Assembly: GCA_035443185.1 (NCBI GenBank)
Contig: DAORRV010000003.1
Coordinates: 31,290 to 95,289, forward strand
Length of the DNA: 64,000 nucleotides
Reading direction: 5' to 3'
Origin: UBA2330 sp035443185
GTDB lineage: Bacteria > Bacteroidota > Ignavibacteria > Tepidaquicellales > Tepidaquicellaceae
A program made the position numbers and the translations under genes. Position 1 is the stretch's first letter, and every line of letters starts with the position of its first letter. Of this stretch, positions 53,223 to 61,416 are shown piece by piece. The notes beneath the pieces are model-generated. The model did no database searches. It was not told the origin of the DNA and was given only the letters and a program-made list of their open reading frames with translations.

Positions 53223-55475
53223 TTACTTTAGTATTTTCTTATTTGAATCCGGCTGTGAATAGTAATAATAATAATTGTAATAGTATCCGTAAGAACTCTT
53301 GAAGTTGAAATTATTAAGAACACAACCAAGTAGATGATGCGGATATTTTTTATTCAAACGATCATAAGTTTTCCAGAATGCATCTGCAGGTGTCTTATTT
53401 GCCTGACAGACAAGAATTGTACCATCTGTTATGTTATATAAAATCTCTGAGTCTGTAACTGTAATGAACGGAGGTGAATCGAGAATTACTATATCGTAAA
53501 TTTCTTTTAACTTATTTATAAACTGTTTCATCTGTACTGAACCTAACAGCTCAGATGGATTCGGAGGAATAGTTCCGCTGGTAATGAAATGAAGATTATC
53601 CATAGGAGTTGGTCTTGTAATATCTTCTAATGTAACATTTGTAAAAAGATAATCACTCAAACCCGGGAATTTATCAGTTTCAAACACATTATGGATCCTA
53701 GGCTTTCTAAGGTCACAATCCATTATCAATACTTTTTTTCCAGCCTGTGCAAAACTTCCGGCAAGATTTGAGGAAACGATGGTTTTACCTTCAAAAGGAA
53801 TTGAACTTGTGACAAGAATTGTTTTAAGCTGTTCAGATTCCAATTTGGAGAATTGAATTCTGGTTCTTAAAGCTTTAAAAGCTTCGGATGCAGCAGAATT
53901 TGATTTATTACCAACAATAAATTCCGGAGTTGATACTCCATTTTTTCCAATTGATTCAATTTTTGGAATCCATGAAAGTACACTCGCACCTTTACTTTCA
54001 AGTTCGTCAGGCGATTTAATTGATTTGTCCAGATAATTTCTTACAAATGCAAATGCTAATCCAAGCCCAAGCCCGATTAAAATTCCGAATAAAATAATTT
54101 TAGGTCTGTCTGGTGCCACTGGTGCATTATTGTCTAAACCCAGATCAAGAATTGAAGCATTACCGACTCTGGCTCTTTCATTGATTGTAGCTTCCTGATA
54201 TTTTTGCTCAAGCGTTGTATATAATTTTTCTGCAGAACTTCTGTCTCTTTCAAGTTTTACCAGTTCACTCATTTGTTCAGGAAGATTTTTTAATTCCGCC
54301 TGAGACTTGTTTATCAGATCTTTATAGTATGCATTTTTTATCCTCATATCCTGGATCTCTAATTTTTGCTTAAAGATATCAGAACTGAGTTCTCTTTTTT
54401 CAGCAGGTGTACTTGCCTGTATACCGGTCTTCATTATTTCTATCTGCTGCGCAAGTTTTTCTTTTAAATTATCTAATTTCCTGTCATAAGCCTGTCTGGT
54501 TTTTTCTCTGACCTGTTCATCCTGTATAGGCGCAAGTTCTATGTCTCTTTGTACTTCAAGATTGGCAACCTGAGACTGAATTGCAGTCATATAGGTTTGA
54601 TTTATCTGTGCATCTATAAAATCTGTAAGCTGCGGATCCATATCTTTAAATTTTGCATTTAAAGATTCAAGATTATTTTCCCTGATTTTTGCTTCAATTT
54701 CATTCCCTTTTATAAGTGCTTCATACTGAGCCATGTTACTAACCAATGCAGAAGTTTGAGTTGTCAAAGAAATGTAACCTGTTTTTTTCTGAAAATTTTG
54801 AATGGAGTTTTCCGCATCATTTAGTTCTTTAAACTTTTTCTCCCTTTCATCAACTATAAATTTCTTTACGTTTGTTATATCTTGTCTGCTGAGATCAACA
54901 TTATATTTTAAATAAACATCAGCATATGTTTTTGTTATATATTGAAGTTCGTCAAATATTGGACCTTCTGCGGTAATACTTATTGCATCAAGACCTTTTA
55001 CTGCTGCAATGACAACAAAATTACTTAACTCTCTTCTGAGAACTTCCTGAGATACAGCTACAGTTTCAGGAAGTACAGCTCTGTTCAATAGAAGACTGTA
55101 TTGCCTTCCACCGGTATTAAATGAATCAATAAGAACTTTGGAAACCTTATCCCTGATGTCATAACTTTTCATGACAGCGATCTGAACCATTATATATTTC
55201 TCATTTGTCGTACTGGCACCTTCAAATCCAAAGTTTGCAGTTAAAATATTTCCCTGCTGACTTTCTAATTTTACGCTGGTTGTAGATCTGTAAATATTGG
55301 TCGCAGTATTAACATAAATTAGAGTATAAATAATACTAACCGATAAAATAATTAATATTGGAATCAGATTTTGTCTGAGTACATTAATATATTCCTTTAA
55401 AACATCTTTAGAAGGAGCGGCATCGTTAGATTGTTCAAATTCATCAAATTCATCATATGAATTATTTTTTGCCAT
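53223..55475 (-). CDS. Wzc-type BY-kinase with Wzz domain (copy 1)
   Basis: A 750-residue polysaccharide co-polymerase and tyrosine kinase. Membrane segments lie at about 37-55 and 460-477, with a long periplasmic coiled-coil region between (roughly 200-425). The cytoplasmic kinase domain has Walker A SIPFEGKT (558-565), Walker A' LIMDCDLRKP (583-592) and Walker B IVILDSPP (662-669). The C-terminal tyrosine cluster (729-739) has nine tyrosines in eleven residues and is the probable autophosphorylation site. Such proteins control chain length and export. It is a paralogue of the plus-strand gene at 59034. Confidence 0.93.
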   Translation of the reverse strand: MAKNNSYDEFDEFEQSNDAAPSKDVLKEYINVLRQNLIPILIILSVSIIYTLIYVNTATNIYRSTTSVKLESQQGNILTANFGFEGASTTNEKYIMVQIAVMKSYDIRDKVSKVLIDSFNTGGRQYSLLLNRAVLPETVAVSQEVLRRELSNFVVIAAVKGLDAISITAEGPIFDELQYITKTYADVYLKYNVDLSRQDITNVKKFIVDEREKKFKELNDAENSIQNFQKKTGYISLTTQTSALVSNMAQYEALIKGNEIEAKIRENNLESLNAKFKDMDPQLTDFIDAQINQTYMTAIQSQVANLEVQRDIELAPIQDEQVREKTRQAYDRKLDNLKEKLAQQIEIMKTGIQASTPAEKRELSSDIFKQKLEIQDMRIKNAYYKDLINKSQAELKNLPEQMSELVKLERDRSSAEKLYTTLEQKYQEATINERARVGNASILDLGLDNNAPVAPDRPKIILFGILIGLGLGLAFAFVRNYLDKSIKSPDELESKGASVLSWIPKIESIGKNGVSTPEFIVGNKSNSAASEAFKALRTRIQFSKLESEQLKTILVTSSIPFEGKTIVSSNLAGSFAQAGKKVLIMDCDLRKPRIHNVFETDKFPGLSDYLFTNVTLEDITRPTPMDNLHFITSGTIPPNPSELLGSVQMKQFINKLKEIYDIVILDSPPFITVTDSEILYNITDGTILVCQANKTPADAFWKTYDRLNKKYPHHLLGCVLNNFNFKSSYGYYYNYYYYYSQPDSNKKILK

Positions 55476-55547
55476 TGCTTACTTTTAATTTAAAACTTTT
55501 ATAAAATATTATTAAAATAACCTAAAAAAAAAAATGAAAACAAAAAA

Positions 55548-56111
55548 TTAATTAACCGTTATAGTTCTTCTTACAAGATTGTCTATAAGATAATAAAATG
55601 AAATAAGTGTTCCGATAAAATAAACAGTTTCCCTGATATAAAAAAATATATTCTGATCAGTTTTTACTTCAGGAAGAATCAGAAGATCACCTGGCTCAAG
55701 TAACGGGTTTTTATAAGCCATCAATATTTCTTCAGGATCATCATTATAGAATTTGTCAAATTCAAATTGTTTATATGACCTGGCTTGTAGTATTGGTGTT
55801 TCAGTTTTTAACCTAAGTATCTTCACATCATCTGAAAAATCCGATTTGGTGTTACCCGACATAATTAAAAAGTCAAGTAATGTAGAACCTTGAGGTAAAA
55901 GATATTTTCCGGGACTGCTCCCGCCGAGTAAAATGACTTCTATGTTTACTTTATTTTTATCTGAAAAATTAAAATAGTTTCCAGCCCCTGGTTTTAACAA
56001 TTCCTCAGGTCCTATTTTGACATAATCGCTGTCAAGTTGAGAATAAGCATTTCCAGAAAGGCAAACTGTAAAGAACAATATTAGTAAAAACGTAATGCGA
56101 TGTAGATTCAA
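55548..56111 (-). CDS. Small SLBB-domain protein with signal peptide and C-terminal membrane span
   Basis: A 187-residue protein. An N-terminal signal peptide (ITFLLILFFTVCLSGNAYS) is followed by an SLBB domain (VNIEVILLGGSSPGKYLLPQGSTLLDFLIMSG region, about 55-90), a LLEPGDLLILPE motif and a C-terminal hydrophobic segment near 162-182. Wza proteins have a Poly_export domain plus two SLBB domains and about 360 residues, so this is a much reduced form lacking the outer-membrane helix. It may serve as a periplasmic or inner-membrane partner of the kinase gene, which lies 72 bases downstream. It is similar to the SLBB protein at 57943. Confidence 0.8.
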   Translation of the reverse strand: MNLHRITFLLILFFTVCLSGNAYSQLDSDYVKIGPEELLKPGAGNYFNFSDKNKVNIEVILLGGSSPGKYLLPQGSTLLDFLIMSGNTKSDFSDDVKILRLKTETPILQARSYKQFEFDKFYNDDPEEILMAYKNPLLEPGDLLILPEVKTDQNIFFYIRETVYFIGTLISFYYLIDNLVRRTITVN

Positions 56112-56255
56112 AATTTTATAGTCTGTGAATTTGTAATTGAAAAAATTTTCTAAATATTTTATCCGTTCTTTTGTTTGGTAACATAAGAAATTAATCTATA
56201 AATTCTTAGTCATAAAATTATATTTAAAGAGGGATTATATATTTTTATTTTATTT

Positions 56256-57197
56256 TTAGTTTTTTTTTATATAGAAATCTAAGGTATTTTTCAACCCTGT
56301 TTCAAAATCAATTGTAGTATTAAATCCGATTTTTTCTTTTGCTAATTTAATATCTGCAAAAGAATGTTTTATATCACCTGGTCTTTGTTTTTCATATATC
56401 GGTTCAATATTTTTATTTAGCATTTTATTAAGAGACCTTACAAGTTCGTTCAGAGTAATCCTTCCGCTATAAGCACAATTCATTGCAATCCCTGTATTGC
56501 ATTTTGCAAAAGCTGCAAGTATATTTGCATTTACGACATTAGAAACATATGTGAAATCTCTTGATTGCTCTCCATCTCCATAAATAACCGGTCTTTCGTT
56601 TTTCATCATGGCTGTAATAAATTTTGGAATTACAGCAGAATACTGGGATGAAGGATCCTGATTCGGACCAAATACATTAAAATATCTTAAAGCAATTGTT
56701 TCAAGTCCGTAGATTTTGGAAAATACGCTGCAATATTTTTCACCCGCAAGTTTTGAAACTGCATAAGGTGAAAGTGGATTTGGAAGCATCCCCTCATGTT
56801 TTGGTAATTCCGGATTATCACCATACACAGATGAAGAAGAGGCATATACAACCCTTCTTACATTTGCACTTAATGATGCCTCAAGAATATTTAGAATTCC
56901 ATTTACATTTACTTCATTTGATGTGATCGGATCTTTTATTGATCTAGGAACAGAAGGTAATGCCGCCTGATGTAATACTACTTCAATATCCTTTAGCGCT
57001 TCACTTACAATGTGATAACTTCTTATATCACCTTCTATTAATTCAAAATCTTTATCAAAATTTTTAAGATTTTCTCTTTTACCTGAGGAGAAATTATCAA
57101 GAACCCTGACAGAATGTCCCTGTTTCAATAATTCTGAAACTATGTTTGATCCTATAAATCCTGCACCACCTGTTACTAAAAATTTTGTTGAATTCAT
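56256..57197 (-). CDS. UDP-hexose 4-epimerase-type extended SDR
   Basis: A 313-residue NAD-dependent epimerase/dehydratase with intact motifs: TGGAGFIGSN (9-18), YASSSSVYGD and the catalytic SPYAVSK with Y145 and K149. The size and motifs fit UDP-Glc/UDP-GlcNAc 4-epimerases of the GalE/WbpP type. It would supply a C4-epimerised sugar nucleotide in the cytoplasm. It is preceded by a 206-base gap after the NusG-like gene and followed by 144 bases before the SLBB gene. Substrate choice (Glc, GlcNAc or the uronic acid) needs phylogeny. Confidence 0.88.
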   Translation of the reverse strand: MNSTKFLVTGGAGFIGSNIVSELLKQGHSVRVLDNFSSGKRENLKNFDKDFELIEGDIRSYHIVSEALKDIEVVLHQAALPSVPRSIKDPITSNEVNVNGILNILEASLSANVRRVVYASSSSVYGDNPELPKHEGMLPNPLSPYAVSKLAGEKYCSVFSKIYGLETIALRYFNVFGPNQDPSSQYSAVIPKFITAMMKNERPVIYGDGEQSRDFTYVSNVVNANILAAFAKCNTGIAMNCAYSGRITLNELVRSLNKMLNKNIEPIYEKQRPGDIKHSFADIKLAKEKIGFNTTIDFETGLKNTLDFYIKKN

Positions 57198-57403
57198 ACT
57201 TTTTTAAATTTAAAACTCTGAGAATACTTCAAACCGATTACAGCTCCGCTATTTGACTCACATTAATAAAAAAATTGAGCCATCTAAATATTTTATTTTT
57301 AACGATCTGATATTGTACCGAAATTTCCAAACAATAAAATTAACAATATCTGTTTTTACAACTATAAATTCTCTATCCGTATTTCTAAATAAATGAACTC
57401 AGA

Positions 57404-57937
57404 TTATTTCAATGTGCTGACTTCATTTGAATTTAAAATTATACTTATAGAGTATGAAAATTCTTCCAGATTAACCGTAAGTTTGTAATTTCCTCTAATT
57501 TCATTTACATATCCCATCATTCCTTTAAATATACCATGATTGATCTTTACAATATCACCCATTTTAATATGTTTTTCTTCGACACTTATCTTTTCAGGTT
57601 CAAGTAATGCCTGCTTGATTATTTGAATTTCTCTTTCATTTACAACCGCAGGTCTGTTTTCATAATATATGTATCTTACAGCTCCAAAATTTTCCTTAAT
57701 AGCATGGACTCTTTCGTATTCATTGGCATGCACAAAAAGGTAACCGGAAAAAAGTGGTTCATTAACTTTCTTTTTTCTGTCTGACCAGATCTTTACTTTT
57801 TCAACTAACGGTAAAAATGCTTCAATGCCACGATATTCAATATTATTAAATACCTTAATTTCATTTCTTGGCTTTGTCTGCATTACGTACCAATTTTTGT
57901 CATGAGTTTCAGTCATCATTTTTCTATGAAAGATCAA
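57404..57937 (-). CDS. NusG-like antiterminator (UpxY/RfaH family)
   Basis: A 177-residue specialised NusG paralogue. The N-terminal NGN domain starts NWYVMQTKPRNEIKVFNNI and has PLFSGYLFVHANEYERV; the C-terminal KOW domain is GDIVKINHGIFKGMMGYV (about 127-144). UpxY and RfaH paralogues load onto RNA polymerase and keep it going through long capsule or O-antigen operons. This gene is second in a minus-strand block of about 58 kb. The start may be the ATG at 57937 or the one at 57916, which gives a more family-like N-terminus. Confidence 0.9.
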   Translation of the reverse strand: MIFHRKMMTETHDKNWYVMQTKPRNEIKVFNNIEYRGIEAFLPLVEKVKIWSDRKKKVNEPLFSGYLFVHANEYERVHAIKENFGAVRYIYYENRPAVVNEREIQIIKQALLEPEKISVEEKHIKMGDIVKINHGIFKGMMGYVNEIRGNYKLTVNLEEFSYSISIILNSNEVSTLK

Positions 57938-57942
57938 ACTGC

Positions 57943-58515
57943 TTATTTATTGTTGGTTATTGATATTACTAGTATCCCTAATGAAATTAGTACTGATGAA
58001 ATTGCAAGGATGAAGCCGACATTGTCTCTGCCAAAATATCTGGGCTCACCTGTAATGATAAGGATATCACCGGGTAACAAGACTGTATTTAACTTATTCT
58101 TAAAATTTACTTTTTCTTCCCAAACCAGATCATTATAATTAAGTTTTATTATCTGATCTTTTGAAATCCCTAAGCTGTCATTCTTTGGTCTGTATAATCT
58201 GATATCTTCAAGTTTTGAATCAGTCATTGGACCTCCGCTGTATGATATCAGATCTGTTAATGTTGATCCCTGAGGAAGAAGATATTTACCGGCAAATTTA
58301 ACATAACCCCACACATTTACTTCAATGTTAACTTTATCTTTATCTCCATAATTGTAATATCCCCCTTGTTGAGATGAAAATTCGTCATTTCCAACTTTGA
58401 TTTTATCAGATTGAGAATATATTTTATTTGATGCTATTACCAGAATTATAAAAAATACGACTGATATTGATCTCAAATTTAACTTAAAAATTGAAAAAAT
58501 ATAAGTTATTAACAT
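57943..58515 (-). CDS. Small SLBB-domain protein with signal peptide and C-terminal membrane span
   Basis: A 190-residue relative of the protein at 55548: an N-terminal hydrophobic signal or anchor (ISVVFFIILVIASNKIYSQ), an SLBB domain with FAGKYLLPQGSTLTDLISYSGG, a LLPGDILIITGEPRYFGRD motif and a C-terminal span (VGFILAISSVLISLGILVISI). It lacks the Poly_export domain of Wza. It is the first gene of the long minus-strand block and lies 5 bases before the NusG-like gene. A role in export, perhaps as a periplasmic partner of the Wzz-kinases, is inferred. Confidence 0.8.
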   Translation of the reverse strand: MLITYIFSIFKLNLRSISVVFFIILVIASNKIYSQSDKIKVGNDEFSSQQGGYYNYGDKDKVNIEVNVWGYVKFAGKYLLPQGSTLTDLISYSGGPMTDSKLEDIRLYRPKNDSLGISKDQIIKLNYNDLVWEEKVNFKNKLNTVLLPGDILIITGEPRYFGRDNVGFILAISSVLISLGILVISITNNK

Positions 58516-59033
58516 AATTAAAATAGTGTTTAAATAAAAGTCCGAACAAGAACTTAGCTGACTTGTCTTAAAATAAACTTTAAATAAAAATCAAGATATT
58601 ATTTTAGTTTCACATTTTTTTTAAGAAATTCCAGTGTTTTTATATAATACTAAGAATATAATTAATTAACTGGTTTTGAGATAATTTATACTTGGGTTTT
58701 GACAGATCTATAAAATTAACATAAACATAAAATTTAAAAATCTTACATTTACATCTTTATAATTCAAATTACTTTTTCACATTCAAAATTATAGAATAAT
58801 AATCAGCAGATTTCATTTCAAAAAATAATTCTCAGATAGATTAATTTCCAAAACTGCAAATTTTATGTCGTTGAAATAATGCTTAAAACAGTATATCTTT
58901 GTAGTCTTAATTATAAAAAATTCATTTTTGAATAAATCCGGATACTGCTTTATTTTAAACGGATAGTGTAATGAAATTTATGATCGGATGTTAATTTTCA
59001 GTTTGTTGGTATATATGTCTGAAAAAATGTTAA
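58516..59033. other. Divergent intergenic region (518 bases)
   Basis: This is the only gap longer than 300 bases. It separates the minus-strand operon from the plus-strand genes and should hold promoters for both. On the plus strand I see one Bacteroidota-type candidate (58870-58901) and a weaker sigma-70-like TTGACA (58699-58704) with a poor -10. For the minus strand only an isolated TAATTTTG match (58791-58784) without a good upstream box was found. No ORF with coding character, tRNA or clear terminator hairpin is visible. The region is very AT-rich. Confidence 0.7.
58870..58901 (+). promoter_or_regulatory. Candidate Bacteroidota-type promoter for the plus-strand genes
   Basis: The -7 element TATCTTTG (58894-58901) fits the TAnnTTTG consensus exactly. 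A GTTG (58870-58873) lies 20 bases upstream, near the expected position and form of the -33 TTTG element. Transcription would begin near 58908, leaving a leader of about 125 bases before the kinase gene. It is a pattern match in AT-rich DNA. Confidence 0.5.
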
Positions 59034-61343
59034 ATGTTTTATTTAATTGCATCACAAATTTTGAACAAACCAAGCTTAAACGGCAAGAGTAATCATTCCG
59101 CAGTAAACTTCCAAGAAGCAAGAGAATCTAAAGATAATTTTAAGGTATATCTGAATATCTTAAGGATGAATCTGATTCCTATATTAATTATCACTCTTTT
59201 GTGTGTGTTACTTACTGTTGCTTATGTAATGTATGCCAAGGATATATATAAATCCACTACTACCATTAAGATAAACAGACCTCAGGGAAGTGTTTTGAGC
59301 TCAAGTCTCATACCTGAATTTCAGGACTTTATAACAGACAGATATATTTCAAACGAGATCGAAGTTTTGAAAAGTTATAAGATAAGAGAAATTGTTGCGG
59401 AAAATCTTATTGACACTTTTAAAATAGATAATGATAAAGCTAAATTTTATTATATTTTAAATCATGGTGATAATGAAGATGTAACTGCCTTAATTTCTGT
59501 CTCCAGCCTTGCAGATATTCTTTCTGTTATTGTTAAAATTGACCAAAAGCGCGGACTCGATGTTGTCGATATTGTAGTTGAAAGCCCGGCTAAATATGAG
59601 GCAATGCTTATTGCAAATCTCTATTCTAAAGTTTATCAGGAGTTCAGTCTTGATCTGTCCCGGGAAGAACTTACCAGTCTGACCGGATATTTAAAGGAAG
59701 AAAAGGAAAATAAGTTTAAGGATCTCGCAAAAGCAGAAAGTGAACTTGAAGATTATCAGAAAGACGGCGGATTGATTCTGCTGGATGCACAGGTGAAAAA
59801 TGTTGTTGAAAATATTTCCATGCTTGAAGCTCAGCAAAATGCAGCGCGCATAGAACTCAATTCAAAACAGGAAGAATATAATTCTCTGAAAACTGAAATT
59901 AACCGAATGGATCCGACGCTGGTTGACTTTCTTCAGGGGAAAATAGATGAACTTTATATTGCTGAGATACAATCAAAAATTGCTGAACTCGAATCGAAGA
60001 GAGATATTGAAGCATCGATTCCTGAAGACGATAGACTTAAACAAAAAACTTTAAGTGAATATAATAAAAAGATTGAACCTTTAAGAGAAACCCTTGATGA
60101 AAAGATTGAATTAATGAGGACCAGTCTTTTTTCAAGTACTCCCGAAGAACGAAGAATGATATCTCAGAAACTTTTAGAAGCCGGGGTCGGAGTTCAATCA
60201 TACGAAGCAAAAGTAAATACTCTTTCAAATATGCTTTTGAAATATGAAGATCAGTTTTCGAAACTTCCTACACAAAGCATTGAATATGCAAAGCTTGAAA
60301 GAAACAGAAAAGCTACGGAAAAACTTTATTTAATACTGGAAGAAAAATATCAGGAAGCAAAGATCAATGAAAGGATCAAGCTTGGTACTGTACTTGTAAT
60401 AGCTCCGGGTATTATTGCTTCTAAGCCTTCCAAACCAAACAGAATGCTTATAATTTTTATGGGTACTTTGCTTGGATTGGGACTTAGTATAGCTTTCGTA
60501 TTTACTAAAAATTATTTTGATCATACTATAAAAAGTCCTGATGAAATTGAGAACAGAGGAATCAGTGTACTTTCATGGATACCTGCGATTGACGAACTTA
60601 AGAATAAATCTTTTCAAAGTGAATTTATTGTCGCCAATAAACCTAAGTCACCTCCGTCTGAAGCTTTCAAAGCTTTAAGAACGAGGATTCAATATTCTAA
60701 ACTTGAAGAGACTCCATTAAAGACTATTTTACTTACGAGTTCAGTTCCTTCAGAAGGTAAGACAACGATCTCTTTAAACCTTGCCGGAAGTCTAGCTCAG
60801 ATGGATAAAAAAGTATTACTTCTCGATTGTGATCTTAGAAAGCCGAGAGTTCATAATGTTTTTGAAATAGACAGATTCCCCGGACTGAGTGATTATCTTT
60901 TTTCAAATGCTTCATTGGAAGAGATAACGCGTAAGACGAAGCTAGAAAATCTTGAAGTGATCACAAGCGGAACGATACCGCCGAATCCTTCAGAAATGCT
61001 GTCTTCAAAACAAATGAAAGATTTTATTGAGAAGATGAAAGGAATTTATGATTATATAATTATTGATTCACCACCATACATATCTGTTACTGATGCCGAG
61101 ATACTATTCAGAATTGCTGACGGAACAATACTTGTACTCAAAGCCGGCAGTACTCCTTCTGATGCGTTTTACAGAACATCGGAAAGGTTGACAAATCTTG
61201 ACCCACACAACTTCCTTGGAGTTGTGTTCAATAATTTCAGTTTCAAAAGTGCTTACGGATATTATTACAATTACTATTATTATTATACCAGACCTGATGA
61301 TAAATCAATGTCTGGGAAATCAACTTCTGCAGCTGAAAATTAA
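59034..61343 (+). CDS. Wzc-type BY-kinase with Wzz domain (copy 2)
   Basis: A 769-residue paralogue of the kinase at 53223, with the same order: first membrane span (LIPILIITLLCVLLTVAYVMY), periplasmic coiled coil, second span (MLIIFMGTLLGLGLSIAFVF), then kinase motifs SVPSEGKTTISLNLAG (Walker A), LLDCDLRKPRVHNVF (Walker A') and YIIIDSPPYI (Walker B). The tyrosine cluster (residues 741-751) again has nine tyrosines in eleven residues, followed by an 18-residue tail absent from copy 1. The ATG at 59034 is poorly placed; a TTG at 59061 would start MNKPSLNGKS and is also possible. It heads the plus-strand genes. Confidence 0.92.
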   Translation: MFYLIASQILNKPSLNGKSNHSAVNFQEARESKDNFKVYLNILRMNLIPILIITLLCVLLTVAYVMYAKDIYKSTTTIKINRPQGSVLSSSLIPEFQDFITDRYISNEIEVLKSYKIREIVAENLIDTFKIDNDKAKFYYILNHGDNEDVTALISVSSLADILSVIVKIDQKRGLDVVDIVVESPAKYEAMLIANLYSKVYQEFSLDLSREELTSLTGYLKEEKENKFKDLAKAESELEDYQKDGGLILLDAQVKNVVENISMLEAQQNAARIELNSKQEEYNSLKTEINRMDPTLVDFLQGKIDELYIAEIQSKIAELESKRDIEASIPEDDRLKQKTLSEYNKKIEPLRETLDEKIELMRTSLFSSTPEERRMISQKLLEAGVGVQSYEAKVNTLSNMLLKYEDQFSKLPTQSIEYAKLERNRKATEKLYLILEEKYQEAKINERIKLGTVLVIAPGIIASKPSKPNRMLIIFMGTLLGLGLSIAFVFTKNYFDHTIKSPDEIENRGISVLSWIPAIDELKNKSFQSEFIVANKPKSPPSEAFKALRTRIQYSKLEETPLKTILLTSSVPSEGKTTISLNLAGSLAQMDKKVLLLDCDLRKPRVHNVFEIDRFPGLSDYLFSNASLEEITRKTKLENLEVITSGTIPPNPSEMLSSKQMKDFIEKMKGIYDYIIIDSPPYISVTDAEILFRIADGTILVLKAGSTPSDAFYRTSERLTNLDPHNFLGVVFNNFSFKSAYGYYYNYYYYYTRPDDKSMSGKSTSAAEN

Positions 61344-61416
61344 TTCTTTGTTTAAAATTAATTTACATTCCGTATTATATTTAATCTAAAACTTAAACTA
61401 TATCTGAAAGGAAATA

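Noticed and set aside
58699..58727. Sigma-70-like promoter TTGACA with 17-base spacing
   Set aside because: The -10 (TAAACA) is poor and the site lies over 300 bases from the gene; the TAnnTTTG candidate is preferred.
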